Assembly (NCBI RefSeq): GCF_932526225.1
Contig: NC_064034.1
Location: 8,046,001-8,110,000 of the forward strand
Direction: 5' to 3'
Length of the DNA stretch: 64,000 nucleotides
From: Nematostella vectensis
Taxonomy: Eukaryota > Cnidaria > Anthozoa > Actiniaria > Edwardsiidae
Below are positions 47,801 to 58,300 of this stretch, one piece after another; the first letter of the stretch is position 1, and every line of letters begins with the position of its first letter. Made by a program: the position numbers and the translations under genes. The notes beneath the pieces are model-generated. The model was not told the DNA's origin and did no database searches. It saw only the letters and a program-made list of their open reading frames with translations.

Positions 47801-49165
47801 GCTATCGAGCTGTATTCCTTTTCCTGTTCATAACTTACTCTGAGACATGCTCCAAAGTCTTTCAGGCACTTCCAGCCGGATGCAAAGACGTCTGCAACGA
47901 GAAAGGTGTCTGTAAATCCTTCTTCCGGTCGGATTACGCAGTGGAGTGCTTTGATGAGAAGTATAACAAGTTTGTTTACTTCACCTATGTCTCCGTTATT
48001 ATCCCAGCTTTCTTTCCTCTCATCTCAGCGTTTCTTTTATGGGTGTACTGCAGCGGAGAAAGCACAGGCTCGTTGTCCAGTTTCAAGCAAGCGATGAGGA
48101 CTGTTAAGGCAACCTCGAACATTAACAGCATTGACCAAGAAATCGATAAATTAACTCATTCAAGGCAAGACCAAGAAAGTAAAAACGTTCAAGCTCACGC
48201 AATCCAACTCGAAGCTGAAAACGAAGCTGAAACAGTAAAAGATCCTGAAAGCATCGTGAATGAGGAAGTGAACTCGCCAATCCTTTCTGAAGAGGTACAA
48301 CCATATGCCATTGCTCTTGGGCTCCGCTTCATGTACGAAAACTACACCAAAGACTGCTGGTACTGGGAGATCATCGAGCTATTGCGGAAGATGACCTTGA
48401 CATCTCTACTGGCCTACTACGGTCAAGACAACCGCTTCTTCCTCGGCACCTCCGCCGTACTGTCCGGTCTATATGCCGTGTTCTTTGCCAATCAGAAACC
48501 CATTCCGTACATGTTTGAGTACTGGCTGCACCTCGGATCGCTCGTGGCGTTGATGACCACCCAGCTGATGGGTATGGTCTTGCGACTTCCTGGCGAGGAC
48601 GCGTCCGTGGACCAGGAAGCGGACCAGCTCGGAATCACTATTCTACTGCTGTTCGCTAATGTATTTGTCATTGTGATGATTGTAGGTAAGTTATTAGTCC
48701 TAAACACAGCTTTTCAGGACATTGGGATCATTATTCTGAGTATGAGGTGTAACTCCACATAAGATCCTTTACCAGTCCTCGCGCTTTCTAACGGTCCATC
48801 TATGAACGTAGTTAACCCGGCAATCAGAATGTCAGGACTTATGAGGTCTACAAATAACCCGCTGTAGTTCAGATGCTTTGGATCATATCTAGATCGTGTC
48901 AAGTAGCCTAAGTTGATGATGATGTACAACAAGAGATGTTTGGACGCTTGTGCTTATATACTAGTGACATAATCTTTTCTTCAATGTGCTTGCTTTGGCA
49001 GCTCGCTACATCTACAGTATCTGGCTTACCTTAAAGGCGGTCAGAGCCAACCCGCAGTGCTCTCTGGGATGCATTATGAACGTCCTTCAAATCGTGACGC
49101 AAGACAAGGAAGAACAATCCCGCGAGGCATCAAAGGAAACCAAAACTGAACTAGCGTTAAAGTAA
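34343..49165 (+). CDS. Large multidomain cell-surface receptor (MAM-Sushi-SRCR-LRR-Cys-rich-multi-TM), multi-exon
   Basis: At least 24 exons with GT/AG borders encode an extracellular array followed by a multi-pass membrane domain. Exons at the 5' end: 34343-34444, 34825-35093, 35689-35767, 36083-36244, 36383-36697, 38107-38233. Then come LRR exons, Cys-rich exons (about 45387-45564, 46137-46275, 46658-46952) and membrane exons 47248-48685 and 49002-49165, with stop TAA at 49163. The combination suggests a ligand-binding receptor, perhaps for recognition or adhesion, but no ligand can be named. The multi-TM domain resembles those found behind Cys-rich 'ephrin-receptor-like' ectodomains in protists and early animals. 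No clear intracellular effector domain is present; the C-tail after the last TM is short (about 45 residues). The signal peptide is probably on the 16461 exon. Confidence 0.82.
34445..34824 (+). other. Intron with strong polypyrimidine content
   Basis: About 34450-34670 is almost pure C/T on the + strand. The long frame across it is a composition artefact. Confidence 0.6.
35410..35700 (+). repeat. Minisatellite carrying a splice acceptor, unit about 75 bp
   Basis: Four to five copies of a unit containing GCTACTGTA, AGTAATACGCCTTCTGTGC, TTTACATGGTACAG and GTCACTATCGAG. The last copy is the true exon-4 acceptor and exon start (35689). Confidence 0.85.
35795..35945. repeat. (ATC)n microsatellite
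   Basis: Imperfect CAT/ATC tract in the intron after the MAM exons. The poly-His and poly-Ile frames over it are artefacts. A second tract lies near 38668-38710. Confidence 0.9.
36083..36244 (+). CDS. Receptor exon 5: Sushi/CCP domain
   Basis: A 54-codon phase 1-1 exon: AECPALKAPLKGSMSCTNGN ... CRLKCERL ... CLRHGVWSGMEITCEG. Six cysteines and the terminal G-x-WSG...C are those of complement control modules. One exon, one domain. Confidence 0.85.
36383..36697 (+). CDS. Receptor exon 6: SRCR domain
   Basis: A 105-codon phase 1-1 exon: EPRVRLRYNTVELFLAGRWG then KVCH, FAQVVCRSLGFDG, GECNGTEKSLIDCAYWR and VIAAVICNN. It keeps the scavenger-receptor Cys-rich layout (RL..., WGxVC, VCRxLG, C.GxExSlxDC, VxC), ligand-binding in pattern-recognition receptors. 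Confidence 0.88.
36698..38106 (+). other. Intron with diverged minisatellite
   Basis: About 37080-37720 contains at least four copies of a roughly 120-bp unit with CGCAAACGACTGATTC, AAAAGCTAAACAGACA and GCAATCGGGCAAAT. Open frames on the minus strand across it are repeat artefacts. Nothing else seen. Confidence 0.75.
38107..44870 (+). CDS. Receptor LRR array: LRRNT exon plus about 15 single-repeat exons
   Basis: The 38107-38233 exon (CPGNCTCSQSKVDQG...FVSCRAEEIPAG) is an LRR N-cap. Then about 15 exons of some 70-80 nt, near 38328, 38514, 38806, 39330, 39506, 39719, 40616, 41039, 42093, 42609, 43009, 43396, 43764, 44579 and 44791, each give one 24-residue leucine-rich repeat, for example INDNKIEFIESGAFGRLNNL, INHNQLQEVSYDAFGTLTNL and LMDNPIEVIEPGAF. 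Each exon ends at a similar place in the repeat before GTAAGT-type donors, so repeats could be gained or lost as whole exons. Introns hold several other repeats. Confidence 0.82.
39925..40445. mobile_element. MITE-like repeat with CTCTTTTTTTATAAGAACGT ends, partly tandem-duplicated
   Basis: The inverted termini CTCTTTTTATATAAGAACC.. and ..TTCTTATAAAAAAAGAG bracket a core containing AACATGCTAAGAACATG and CCGAGGCTCAGATAGCAG. About 150 bp of the right part is repeated in tandem (about 40157-40307 and 40308-40445). A related copy lies at about 45963-46105. A perfect GATCGCACTCGAGTGCGATC palindrome follows at about 40449-40468. Confidence 0.65.
41559..41690. repeat. Minisatellite, unit about 50 bp, three copies
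   Basis: Copies carry ACTCACAGTATTCCTG, CATCAACAATGCACTGCTTA and close variants. The 41276-41788 frame over it has no domain. Confidence 0.75.
41870..41998. repeat. Minisatellite, unit 23-24 bp, about six copies
   Basis: CAATACCCAGGCAACCATCG plus TGG, repeated with few changes. Confidence 0.88.
45386..46955 (+). CDS. Receptor Cys-rich stalk exons
   Basis: Three exons (about 45387-45564, 46137-46275, 46658-46952) encode repeats such as CYPCLQGEYKVIGIDYEPCT, CKQCPAGSYVSPAKA, CSSCPDG, CPCLPGYFRLQRFGECTLCP and GYECSN. C-x2-C-x-G-x-Y and CxxCP spacing match ephrin-receptor-like/GCC2-GCC3 modules that precede multi-TM domains. Confidence 0.75.
47248..49165 (+). CDS. Receptor multi-pass membrane domain and C-terminus
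   Basis: Exon 47248-48685 opens with a last Cys module (CGACSRGFYRMFSGCKKCP) and then gives about eight or nine hydrophobic segments, including VIIQFVAVFLVLVLIALVII, GYVLMDCAVIFTAFSYY, AVFLFLFITYSETCSKVF, VSVIIPAFFPLISAFLLWVY, SALVALMTT-like LGSLVALMTTQLMGMVL and ITILLLFANVFVIVMIV. A long acidic loop (about 48100-48300) and a conserved-looking YWEIIELLRKMTLTSLLAYY follow. The last exon, 49002-49165, supplies a cytoplasmic tail rich in Lys and Glu. The family resembles multi-TM domains with LKIVIGSYQILSG-type segments seen in protist Cys-rich receptors. Channel or receptor activity is unknown. Confidence 0.8.
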
Positions 49166-50179
49166 AACATCCGCGACAAATAAATAGAAAATAGTTTACT
49201 GGAATCAGGGGCGTATCCAGGGGGGTGGCCTAGGGGGTCCGGGCCCCCCTTTTAGCAGCCAAAAATACAGTTAATGTATGAGACATTATCTAAAATACAG
49301 GAGAAAATGCCTTGAAAAGGCTTTTTGGGCCCCTTCCTGTTAAAAATCCTGGCTACGACACTGATTAGTATTCTAAGGAATTAGAGAGACTGGCGCAAAT
49401 AATAATTGTATCGAAACACTTTGAGGATAGCTCTTTTAAATAGACGCGGGTGTCATCATGCTGCTGGTCTTTTTTTTATCAAGCCTGTTAAAGGCAAAGT
49501 CCAGAATTATCAGTGTTGTTTGCCGTGTCGAATTTCACAATAACCTGACGTCGCCGTCGTGGATTTTTCTGTTGCGTAAGGTCTATAATGTGAATAGTTC
49601 ACCCACGTCTGAAGCTCGGCACCAATATATACCAATATTCCTGTTATCACTATCTGTTGAGCTATAGATAGCGAGTAGCGAAAAAACCGGCGTTTTTCAC
49701 AAAAACAACATGAATTATTATTAAAATCGTCGTATGGTAGTATGTGAGTGGATTTATACTAAAACAATTAGACTACTAGTTCTCATTTTCTATGAGTCAA
49801 ATAGTCAAATACGTTGACTATCTATTGACTCATAGAAAACTCAAACTCGTAGTCTAATTGTTAAGTAGTGGTGAGGCCTTGTGAGGTAGAATTTTTTACC
49901 TCGAGAAATAACAAACAGAAACCTTCGAACTTTCTGCTGTCTGTCTAATGCAGCAATCGGGTTTTTTTTTTCGGAAATCAGGGAATGCTAGATTCTCAGC
50001 GGTTTCTTTGGCAAGGATGACACACATGGTTATACCGAAAAAAGATATTTGCAAAATCATCTTTGGTTGTTCTTTCGAGATTAGAATGCTAAAAAAATGA
50101 TGAAAAGATATTCACCTTGGGAAATCTCAGAAATCTAAGCAATTTGCCATGGAAGATGAATTCAAAACCCAGATTGTTT
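49166..50179. other. Intergenic region with hairpin
   Basis: Contains a diverged repeat (about 49205-49365, GGGGCGTATCCAGGGGGGTG-like) and the hairpin at 49763-49862. No gene seen. Confidence 0.5.
49763..49862. repeat. Imperfect long hairpin, arms about 46-49 bp, 5-nt loop
   Basis: The left arm starts AACAATTAGACTAC and the right arm ends GTAGTCTAATTGTT. TTTTCTATGAGTCAA pairs with TTGACTCATAGAAAA. A few bulges and mismatches. Candidate small-RNA precursor or foldback element. Confidence 0.8.
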
Positions 50180-51075
50180 TTAATAAAGGCGGTTTCTTTT
50201 TTTTTGGATAAAGATAATATCAAATTGTAACAAATTGGGTATAACGGGGCAAACAGCACCTGTCTTGACGTGATACAAAGTAAACAAATCACACCAGGGA
50301 GCTTGGTGGGGTACCTGCAAGGGGTTCTTATTTGATGCCAGTGCATTCTTCACACTGCACTTATTCCACACAGTTCCATCAGATGCTCTACCATTGACCC
50401 CAACATCTGCCCACAGTATCTCATATCTTGGTCCTACGGCTGCCATTAGAATCACAATGTTGTTGCCCTTGTAGTCATAATAATGAGAACCACTATTCTC
50501 TGGCTGTTTCATAGCTATTCGCTTTCCATCAACGGCACCGATCCCATTGGGGAAGTTCCACCGACTTTCAAAGGTGTTGGCAATATCCATTCAATTTTCT
50601 CTTGAGTTTGGAATTTTCATGAGATCGGACTGCATTACCTCGTAAATAATTATGGCCGATATTGCTGTCCGGCTGATTCGGATCTGGAATTGGAGGGACT
50701 TGAAGCTTTCCCCAGTGGCCAGATACCTCAGGGTTACCGCCATTCTTTCTCTCGGTTTGATGCTTGACCTCATACTTAGTGTCATTTCTTCTAATTTTAT
50801 GGTCCACTGCATCTACCAGAAAATGAAATCGCCGCTTATCCATACGAAAATAATCAAAATAAGCTGCCTCATCTTCTAGTTCTAGCTCGGCGACCAGCTA
50901 AACAAGATAAAGAATAAAGTCATTTGATTTCAGTTCACATGCCTACCTCGTATGCAATGTTTTTTTTGGAAAACCGATAAATATGCTTTTGAATGTCATC
51001 GTTATTTTAGCGAGTACAATGTACACAATGGTGTAAAATACCTGATGATAGCAGTCTCGCTCTTCTCTTCTCGCC
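50180..51075 (-). pseudogene. PIF/Harbinger transposase remnant
   Basis: Frames in order: a short leader (MARREERDCYHQ) ending at a donor; LVAELELEDEAAYFDYFRMD then KRRFHFLVDAVDHKI; RERMAVTLRYLATGESFKSL then FQIRISRTAISAI; RWNFPNGIGAVDGKRIAMKQ, NSGSHYYDYKGNNIVILMAA and WADVGVNGRASDGTVWNKC. These are the N-terminal and DDE nuclease parts of Harbinger transposases (IGAVDGK holds the first catalytic Asp, DVG the second). At least one frameshift separates the halves, and the C-terminal catalytic Glu region is missing. Confidence 0.85.
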
Positions 51076-52025
51076 ATCCAAGGGCGGATCCACGTTTTCT
51101 TTGCTCTTTTTGGTTTTTCTTCTTCTTTTAGCGCCAGATTCAAGCATATTATTGCGAAAGCTTCCCTTCGCCGACGATCGCGTGAGGACGCCCTGTTGGA
51201 TTTGTTACGACGCAAGTTGCAAAAAAAAATTGACGTGTGACATGATGCGTGCGACTTGGAACTTCTTGGAACGACTTGGATCTGTACACCATAATATAAA
51301 GTCATACCCTACCCCCCCAAACCGTTATGTGCCACTAAATATCGATAAATCATACGATAATCCATTTAAAGCCGTCAATGGCTCTGGCATCGCTAAATTT
51401 ATTTATAACTTTATGTTTTCGTGAATTAGGTGTAATTGAAGCCACACTTATGAGTACTATCTGTTTCATTTTCTTCCTTGGTTCTTTATCTTCCGACTGG
51501 CAAAGCGTTACCGTAACGTTATAAACGTTGTGTAGTAATAAACTATGCTACAGTACGTTATGAAAAATACGGGCGGACACTCGATACAGCACGTTTTTTT
51601 ATTTTTATGGTGATAGTCGTGACAGGTAGAACTTGCTGCTGAGATTTCGCAACATTCGCCGGATTTTTATGGAAATCTAGGAGTGTAGCAAAAACAGCAC
51701 CTCGAATATCCAAACAAAGCATACATATAGAGAATATTTATGCTTGATGATTTTATTAGGTACATTTACAGACTGTCGAGCGCTGTCTTTACTACCCTTG
51801 AGAGGCTCACGCCCTCTTGTACGATAAGAAAATAGGGACAAGACGATTTTACACATTTCCCTGTGCCGTTAAGCTTTAGCCTACCTGCAAGCGGTACTCG
51901 GTGTTATTATCGTGGAAAACCCGCTCCGTTCGATGATAGGGCGCCATCTTGTATTTTGAGCCGCACGGTTCGTAGGGCAAACTCGTCCCCTAATGTGGCT
52001 TATACCACATAAGTCCTATTGTTCT
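51076..52025. other. No supported gene
   Basis: No coding or RNA signal recognised. It probably holds the 5' non-coding part of the Harbinger copy and the 3' region of the GPCR gene. Confidence 0.4.
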
Positions 52026-52949
52026 TTAAGAAAAAGGTACAGTCTTTCGAACTGCATAGCGAAGCTCAGTCATCTTCCAGCAGTAAATAATAGGGTTTAT
52101 ACCAGAATTCATTAAGACTATTGAGATTGAAATTTTTGCAAATGTCGCAAAACCATGATTGTCTCCTGTTATATCATAGTACGCAAATGCTGCAAAGCAA
52201 GGAATGTAACACAAGACGAATGCTAAATATATGTACAAAGAGTTCCGCACGGACGTTCGGTACTTTAAGCTTAAGGTGACATTTGAGATGGAAGAGTCTT
52301 CACAAGATGTGTTGACTGGTGCAACCACTTGGATTTGGTTCCGATGTTTCCGTATAACGCTGTAGATCTTAAAGTAGCTAATGATGATGATAACTGCACA
52401 TATTCCCACAACAACGCAGAGTGCAATGCTAAATTTTCTTATTCCAAATAGAATCACCGATAATCCAAATTCTACTGCAAGTAACCACATCCCGCTACAA
52501 ACAAATGTGATTTTCTTGACCGTGATAATAGCTGTGTATCTCAGATGAAGGTGCAAAGCCAAAAACCTATCAACTGCTACCGCAGTAATGCTTAGAAGAG
52601 AAACAGCGCCAAAATATGTTGTACAAATACTATTAGCAGTGGCAATGTCGCAGTACATCTTCGGCCACTCGCTAGCCCTGAGTTCTATGGCTGCCCAGGC
52701 AACCAAAAGTGGCTGAGCAAGGATTCCAACGGAAAAATCCGACAGGGCAAGGGTACCCAAGAGAACCATGGAGGGTGTGTGAAGCGCTGGTGTTCGCCAT
52801 ATTGAGACAAGGACTAAAGCATTCAGAACGATGGCGGGAATGATTGTGATCCCGTTTAACACAGCGACGACAACAAACTCTCCTTGTGTTATCTGGCCTT
52901 CTTGGACCGTCTTGGTGAAATGGTAACACGAATAGTTATAAGATGACAT
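52026..52949 (-). CDS. Class A (rhodopsin-like) G-protein-coupled receptor, intronless (307 aa)
   Basis: Seven hydrophobic segments in a single exon. TM1 has a GxxxxN-like IVLNALVLVSIW, TM2 LGTLALSDFSVGILAQPLLV (the conserved Asp), Cys before TM3 (MYCDIATANSICTTYF), end of TM3 VDRFLALHLHLRY (DRF in place of DRY), TM6 with FVLCYIPCFAAF (CxxP-like CYIP) and TM7 NSGINPIIYCWKM (NPxxY). The N-terminus has N-glycosylation potential (NYS) and the C-tail is very short. It resembles the large cnidarian-specific sets of intronless amine/adenosine/melanocortin-like receptors. Ligand unknown. Confidence 0.93.
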   Translation of the reverse strand: MSSYNYSCYHFTKTVQEGQITQGEFVVVAVLNGITIIPAIVLNALVLVSIWRTPALHTPSMVLLGTLALSDFSVGILAQPLLVAWAAIELRASEWPKMYCDIATANSICTTYFGAVSLLSITAVAVDRFLALHLHLRYTAIITVKKITFVCSGMWLLAVEFGLSVILFGIRKFSIALCVVVGICAVIIIISYFKIYSVIRKHRNQIQVVAPVNTSCEDSSISNVTLSLKYRTSVRNSLYIYLAFVLCYIPCFAAFAYYDITGDNHGFATFAKISISIVLMNSGINPIIYCWKMTELRYAVRKTVPFS

Positions 52950-53226
52950 TTTAAAATTAAGCTTCTGACTCTTATCTCGTATTTTTCTCTGGCAAATGGT
53001 TGGGACTGATATCTTCCAAACTCAAAAAAGGGTCCAAGGAACAATAGAACACCTGTTTTTTCAAATCTACTTTCGTATTGACTTTTATCTGTCTTTTATT
53101 CAACATATGATTTGTTTTTGGAAGTCAGGGTAGGCTTGATTCCCCGCCGTCTCAATTACTATTTACACAATGAAAAATTGCTACTAAGAAAATTGTGATT
53201 GTTTACTTAGTTTTTCTTCTATTGGT

Positions 53227-53580
53227 TTAAAAAAAGCCGAAATATGTTGTACAAATACTATTAGCAGTGGCAATGTCGCAGTACATCTTCGGCCACTCGC
53301 TAGCCCTGAGTTCTATAGCTGCCCAGGCAACCAAAAGTGGCTGAGCAAGGATTCCAACGGAAAAATCCGACAGGGCAAGGGTACCCAAGAGAACCATGGA
53401 GGGTGTGTGAAGCGCTGGTGTTCGCCATATTGAGACAATGACTAAAGCATTCAGGACGATAGCGGGAAAGATTATCCCGTTTAACACAGCGTAGATGACA
53501 AACTCCTCTTGTGTTATCTGGCCTTCTTGCGCCAATTTGGTTTAATGGTAACACGGGTAGTCGTAACTTGAGTTTTTTTT
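53227..53580 (-). pseudogene. Truncated tandem duplicate of the GPCR (TM1-TM3)
   Basis: Nearly identical to the first ~115 codons of the neighbour at 52949 (TM1 through the segment ending CTTYFG), but the start ATG and Phe codon of the N-terminus are lost (an in-frame TAA follows SYDYPCYH), and the match stops right after TM3. High identity means recent duplication or gene conversion. Confidence 0.88.
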
Positions 53581-55335
53581 CAAGCTTGTATATCCTTTAT
53601 TGCTTTCTTCCCTGGAAAGAGTTGACCACCTGTCTCCTTTACATTCTCTTTCCACACCGGGTGCAAACTGTCATATGGGTTAAGTGATTGAAGTGATAAT
53701 TTTTCCCTTTGCGTAAAAGTAACAAAGTTATCGAATCTTACAGGGGAACATACATCACTACTAGGCGAACAGACTAGGAAATACATAGATAAAAAATTAA
53801 ACAATTACAGGAAATTGAACGCACTGCTAGTCAAATATCACAGGGGAGCATACATGAATACTATTCAAACATTTAAGAGAATTGACGGAAATTAAACGCA
53901 ATAGGAACCTAGAGGAAGATATAAATTATCATATAGATTGCAAAAACAAAGGTGGGAAATGAGAATTATGAGATTGAGAAAAAAATAATGAAAGTTGCAC
54001 AGAATATCTTACAGTCCACAGGCGTAGCAGGCCTTGAAATATTGAAGGGGGAGGGGGCACGATACAGAACATTTAAGAAAATATTGGGGGGGGGGATGGG
54101 GCAGCAACGCCCCTATCGGTCATTTCCTTACAATTTTTAAAAATATTTTGGCATGTCCCTTTACAAATCAAAGATAAAATTAAAGAACTTTAAACGAAGC
54201 TCAGAATTCTTGGGAGGGAGTGTATACTAAATAACTCGGGTCATATCATTGGAAAGCAAAGATTCCTTCGCGAATTATGGCGTCAATTATAAACACGTGA
54301 AGCTGCTTTGCCCCGGCAGCGATTTCCTTGGGGATGGGATGGGGCGTGGGCTGGAGGGGAGTTTAAAGTGAGTTACCTATTTTAAATAAGATAGCATTGG
54401 GAATTCAAGTGTCGTAAACAAAAAATATTCACACAAACATCTGCTGGGGGATTAATTTATTTCATCACAGAAGTCGTCCTGAAGTAGATCGCTTTTCAAC
54501 CTGTGTGCAAAAGATCAAATCAAAATATAAGAAACTAGGGAATTTTCTATAAAAAGGTTTTTAAATTCCCTTTTTTGTATATAATCTATTCTTGTATTTG
54601 AGAAGTCTGTTTAGGTACAACATATCGTATACAAGTAGCTCCCCCCCCCCCCTCAGGCCTTTTTATCATCCACAATCATTAGAACACAAAAAGGTGCTAC
54701 GGATATATCGACTGTTATCCCGCCATTTAAACTTTACAAAGATATATCAAGGAGATATCCAGTCACTTCGTCCACAAACCGTGTCGCCCACAACCAACTC
54801 GTCCACAAAAAATTGAGTCAACTCGTCCACAAAAATAGAGTCAGCTCGTCCACACATAGTATTCAAATAACTGTGCATATGAAGTTTTAAAAAGTCTCTT
54901 TTTTTCACAGTTAGACGTTTTTATATGAAACACTTATGCTACGAGGCTACATTTTTGTGAAAAGTATGTGTGGACGAATTGACTCTATTTTTGTGGACGA
55001 GTTGACTCAATTTGCGGACGAGTTGGTGATGATTCTATTAAGAGGCCGCTTGGCACAGTCCCGAGCATGGCCACTAAATAGAGGTACTATTTAACATTTA
55101 GCCGTAGCTAGGGGTGGGGCACCGTCTCGATATGGAATAAACTCCCTACCAAGAATTCTGTTCATTTTTTAAAAGTTCTTTAATTTGATCTTTGATTTGT
55201 GAGGCCACATGCCAAAATATGTTAAAACATTTTGAGGAAATTACCAGTAGGGGCGTGGCTGTGCCCCCCAATATTTTCTAATGTTTCTGTATTGTGCCCC
55301 CCCCCCCCCCAAATCTTACGTGGCTACGGCTCTTT
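53581..55335. other. Intergenic region, inverted repeat, no gene
   Basis: Contains the inverted repeat at 54790-55030 and poly-C/poly-G tracts. Short frames show no domain. Confidence 0.5.
54790..55030. repeat. Inverted repeat built of CTCGTCCACAAA units
   Basis: The left arm (about 54790-54858) has ACCAACTCGTCCACAAAAA, GAGTCAACTCGTCCAC and GAGTCAGCTCGTCCACACAT. The right arm (about 54966-55030) is its reverse complement with few changes. The spacer is about 105 bp. Internally repetitive arms suggest a MITE or foldback element. Confidence 0.85.
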
Positions 55336-58300
55336 TTAAAGAATCTCACCATTGCGACAGAAGTTGCAGGTTTTCTTGCAGCTCAGTTTGACAGTGATGA
55401 AGTTACAGTGTGCTTTATAGATATCGCACGTTGCACCTCCCCAGTCATTCTTACACGCTGCAAACCACAAAGCATTTGTTCAATAGGGATTCTGATCAGG
55501 CAAATCATCTGTTTCTAACTCCTGTCTCGGTTAAAATATAAATAAATAATCCTGTATCATTTTCTTAACAAGACCATCTTACACAAGCCGAGGGAGGTTT
55601 TTATCGTCACTTTTATCCTAGTGCTCCTTCATGTACTGTGAGGCTAGCAAAATAAAAGTGAAAATTAAAGTATTTAACCGGCGGAATGTTTCGCTAATAA
55701 TTAACTTATTGTTTCGACTTTTGCTCAATACGCGCATGCCAACAGATCTGATGTATTTACAAAAGCACACAACTGTTATATTTATAACACACTCGGGTGC
55801 TTCAACAAAATACGCATAACAAATAGGACAAACATTTTTGTTACTAGACCTTCTGACCGGGTTCCCTGTGGTAGTGACCCCTCTAATTATCTACAAACAC
55901 AGGGAACCCGTGAAGGATGCCAGTGCATAGGCTGATGACGAACCTATTACCTGGTGGAGGCGGCGCAGTCGATGGGCTCGGTGGGTTTGGTGGCAGCGTC
56001 CCTGATAATACGCAAAAGTAATAAGATTATTTTTAGGAATCAGAGGCTCATAAGAGTAAGGCCAATTGTCTCTTGCGTTTTAAAAAATCAGGCTATTTTT
56101 TGATGTTGAAGGATACGGATGGCCAATCAGCTGGCAGCAAAGTGCACAGGTCTTGGAAATGTCAATAAAGCGTCGGCATTTTCTTTCCCGCGTGTTTTAG
56201 AAAAGTCCTCGTTTTAGCTTATCAACAACCCTTTTACTTCATCACCATGCAAAGATAACCTCATAAAAAAATATCGGATTTTATAACAGTTTCTTCCGAT
56301 AGTTCCTTGATACGGTGGACTATGATGGATTCCATCAAAATTGATTGATCTTTCAAAATTATTTATTCAATGCAAAACCCAACGAACGACTCTAAAATCC
56401 AACTCGTTCTGGTAAGAGTTCAAATCGTAGATCTTGAATCTTGAAAAAGCCGCTTTAATACGGCCAGAGAACACAACACTAGACTACACACGTCTTTCCA
56501 CTACGTCTTTGCCCTATGTTTATCGTAAATATCAAACAAAGAGCTTGGGCTACCTGTGCAAAAACTTGCAAAGACGCCGGCATTTTTTCGCGCGCAAAAA
56601 TCAAAATTAAATCATTTATATTATAGATACGTTTTTTCTTTCACCAGAAAAAGGTCGGGGATATTTTTTAGAAGGTGTGGAGGGTATTAAATTTAGTATG
56701 TTAATATTGTTTCTTCGATAATTTTCACTATTAATGACACATAAGATAGAAAGTTGGTAGAGCTCTGCACTACTTTACGGTTTGAGTGCGTCGCCATCTG
56801 CCCATGGGCACGGCCTTTTATACCGCAGGTGCAGCCCGCACAACATGTATATTTTATACCGCAGGTGCAGCCCCTGGGCGCCCCCGCACATCATGGGTAT
56901 TTTATACCGCAGGTGCAGCCCCTGCGCGCCCCGCACAACATGGGTATTTAATACCGCAGGTGCAGCCCCTGCGCGCCCCGCACAACATGGGTATTTAATA
57001 CCGCAGGTGCAGCCCCTGCGCGCCCACGCACAACATGGGTATTTTATACCGCAGGTCCATCTTTATAAAGCCTGATGTGTGAAAACGCCGAGACACCAAT
57101 ACAATGCCAGAATGTAAGGGGGTTAATTGACCCACTTACTCATCCCTGATACAATAGCATTGGTATGTTGATAGTGTTAGGGTTTAAGGAAATTGAAGAA
57201 AAATGTATTGTTATGTTGGCGATTTATTGTTATTGCTGTTGGTACTATTGTTGTTATGCAATTGCAATTGCCGTTGTGTTGCTATTATGTTGCTATCGCG
57301 TTGCTGTTCCGTTGCTATTGCTATTGCTGCTGATACGTTGCTGCTAATCGTTATTGCTGCTGTGTTGCTATCGTACTGCTACTGTGTTGATGATATGACA
57401 CTTCTATGCTATGCGATGTTGCTGTTATGTTTTCGCTACCTTACCTGCAGTTGACATCTTGCTGTTAATCCAGTTCACATACGAGCTCATTCGTGCGAAC
57501 ACCGTATAGAAATTCTCCGCGAGACACCGAGGGTTTCCCCAGCTGACCGCTCCTCGCAGCACCCACCTCCCGCTTTCCTCGCACACAAATGGTCCTCCGC
57601 TGTCCCCTTGACATCCACTGACGTGCACCCCTGTGGTAGCATGGCCCGCGCAAAGCATGGATTCCTCGTGGACTGGCACTAATCGGCTATTAGCCGCACT
57701 GCAGTCCTTGTGGGTAGCGATGGGCATTTCTGCTTGTTGAAGGATTCTGGCGGATTTACCTCCGCCCACCGTTCGACCCCACCCTAATGACAATGCCGGG
57801 AATTAAGGAGGAACTAAGGTCTTTGGCGAAGATAGCTAAAGTGTTCCCTGCTTGAGTTCCTAAGGGCTGTCCACACTAACACGGTTCGTTAGAATTCGAA
57901 TACTTTTTGATACGTTTAGGCCTTCCGTCCACACTAATACCGGGATCGGATCCAGCGAATACGAATACTTTTGAAAACGCTGTCGAAAGTAAATCAAGAT
58001 AAATCTGGACGGCTAGATCCAAGCGAAAACGCTGCGAATCAAGTGATGAATCAAGTGGACGCGCGAATCAAGTGATGCGTTTTCGGTGAAACGAATCCGG
58101 ATACTTTTGAATCCGGAAAAAAACAACAGGGGTTACATAGACTTTAACATTGCGTCCTCGTTTATCCGGGGCTTAAAGCCCTAGTTAGTTCTTTGTTATT
58201 GTTATCATTCACATTAACAAAACAAATGGGTGTTATTGCTTTTGCAATAGCTTCCCCAAAACAGTCAATTAGATAGATGCATTAACATCCTTGGTATTTT

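Noticed and set aside
56754..57454. Repetitive frames over 56.8-57.4 kb
   Set aside because: By-products of the 48-bp minisatellite and the GTT-rich tract.
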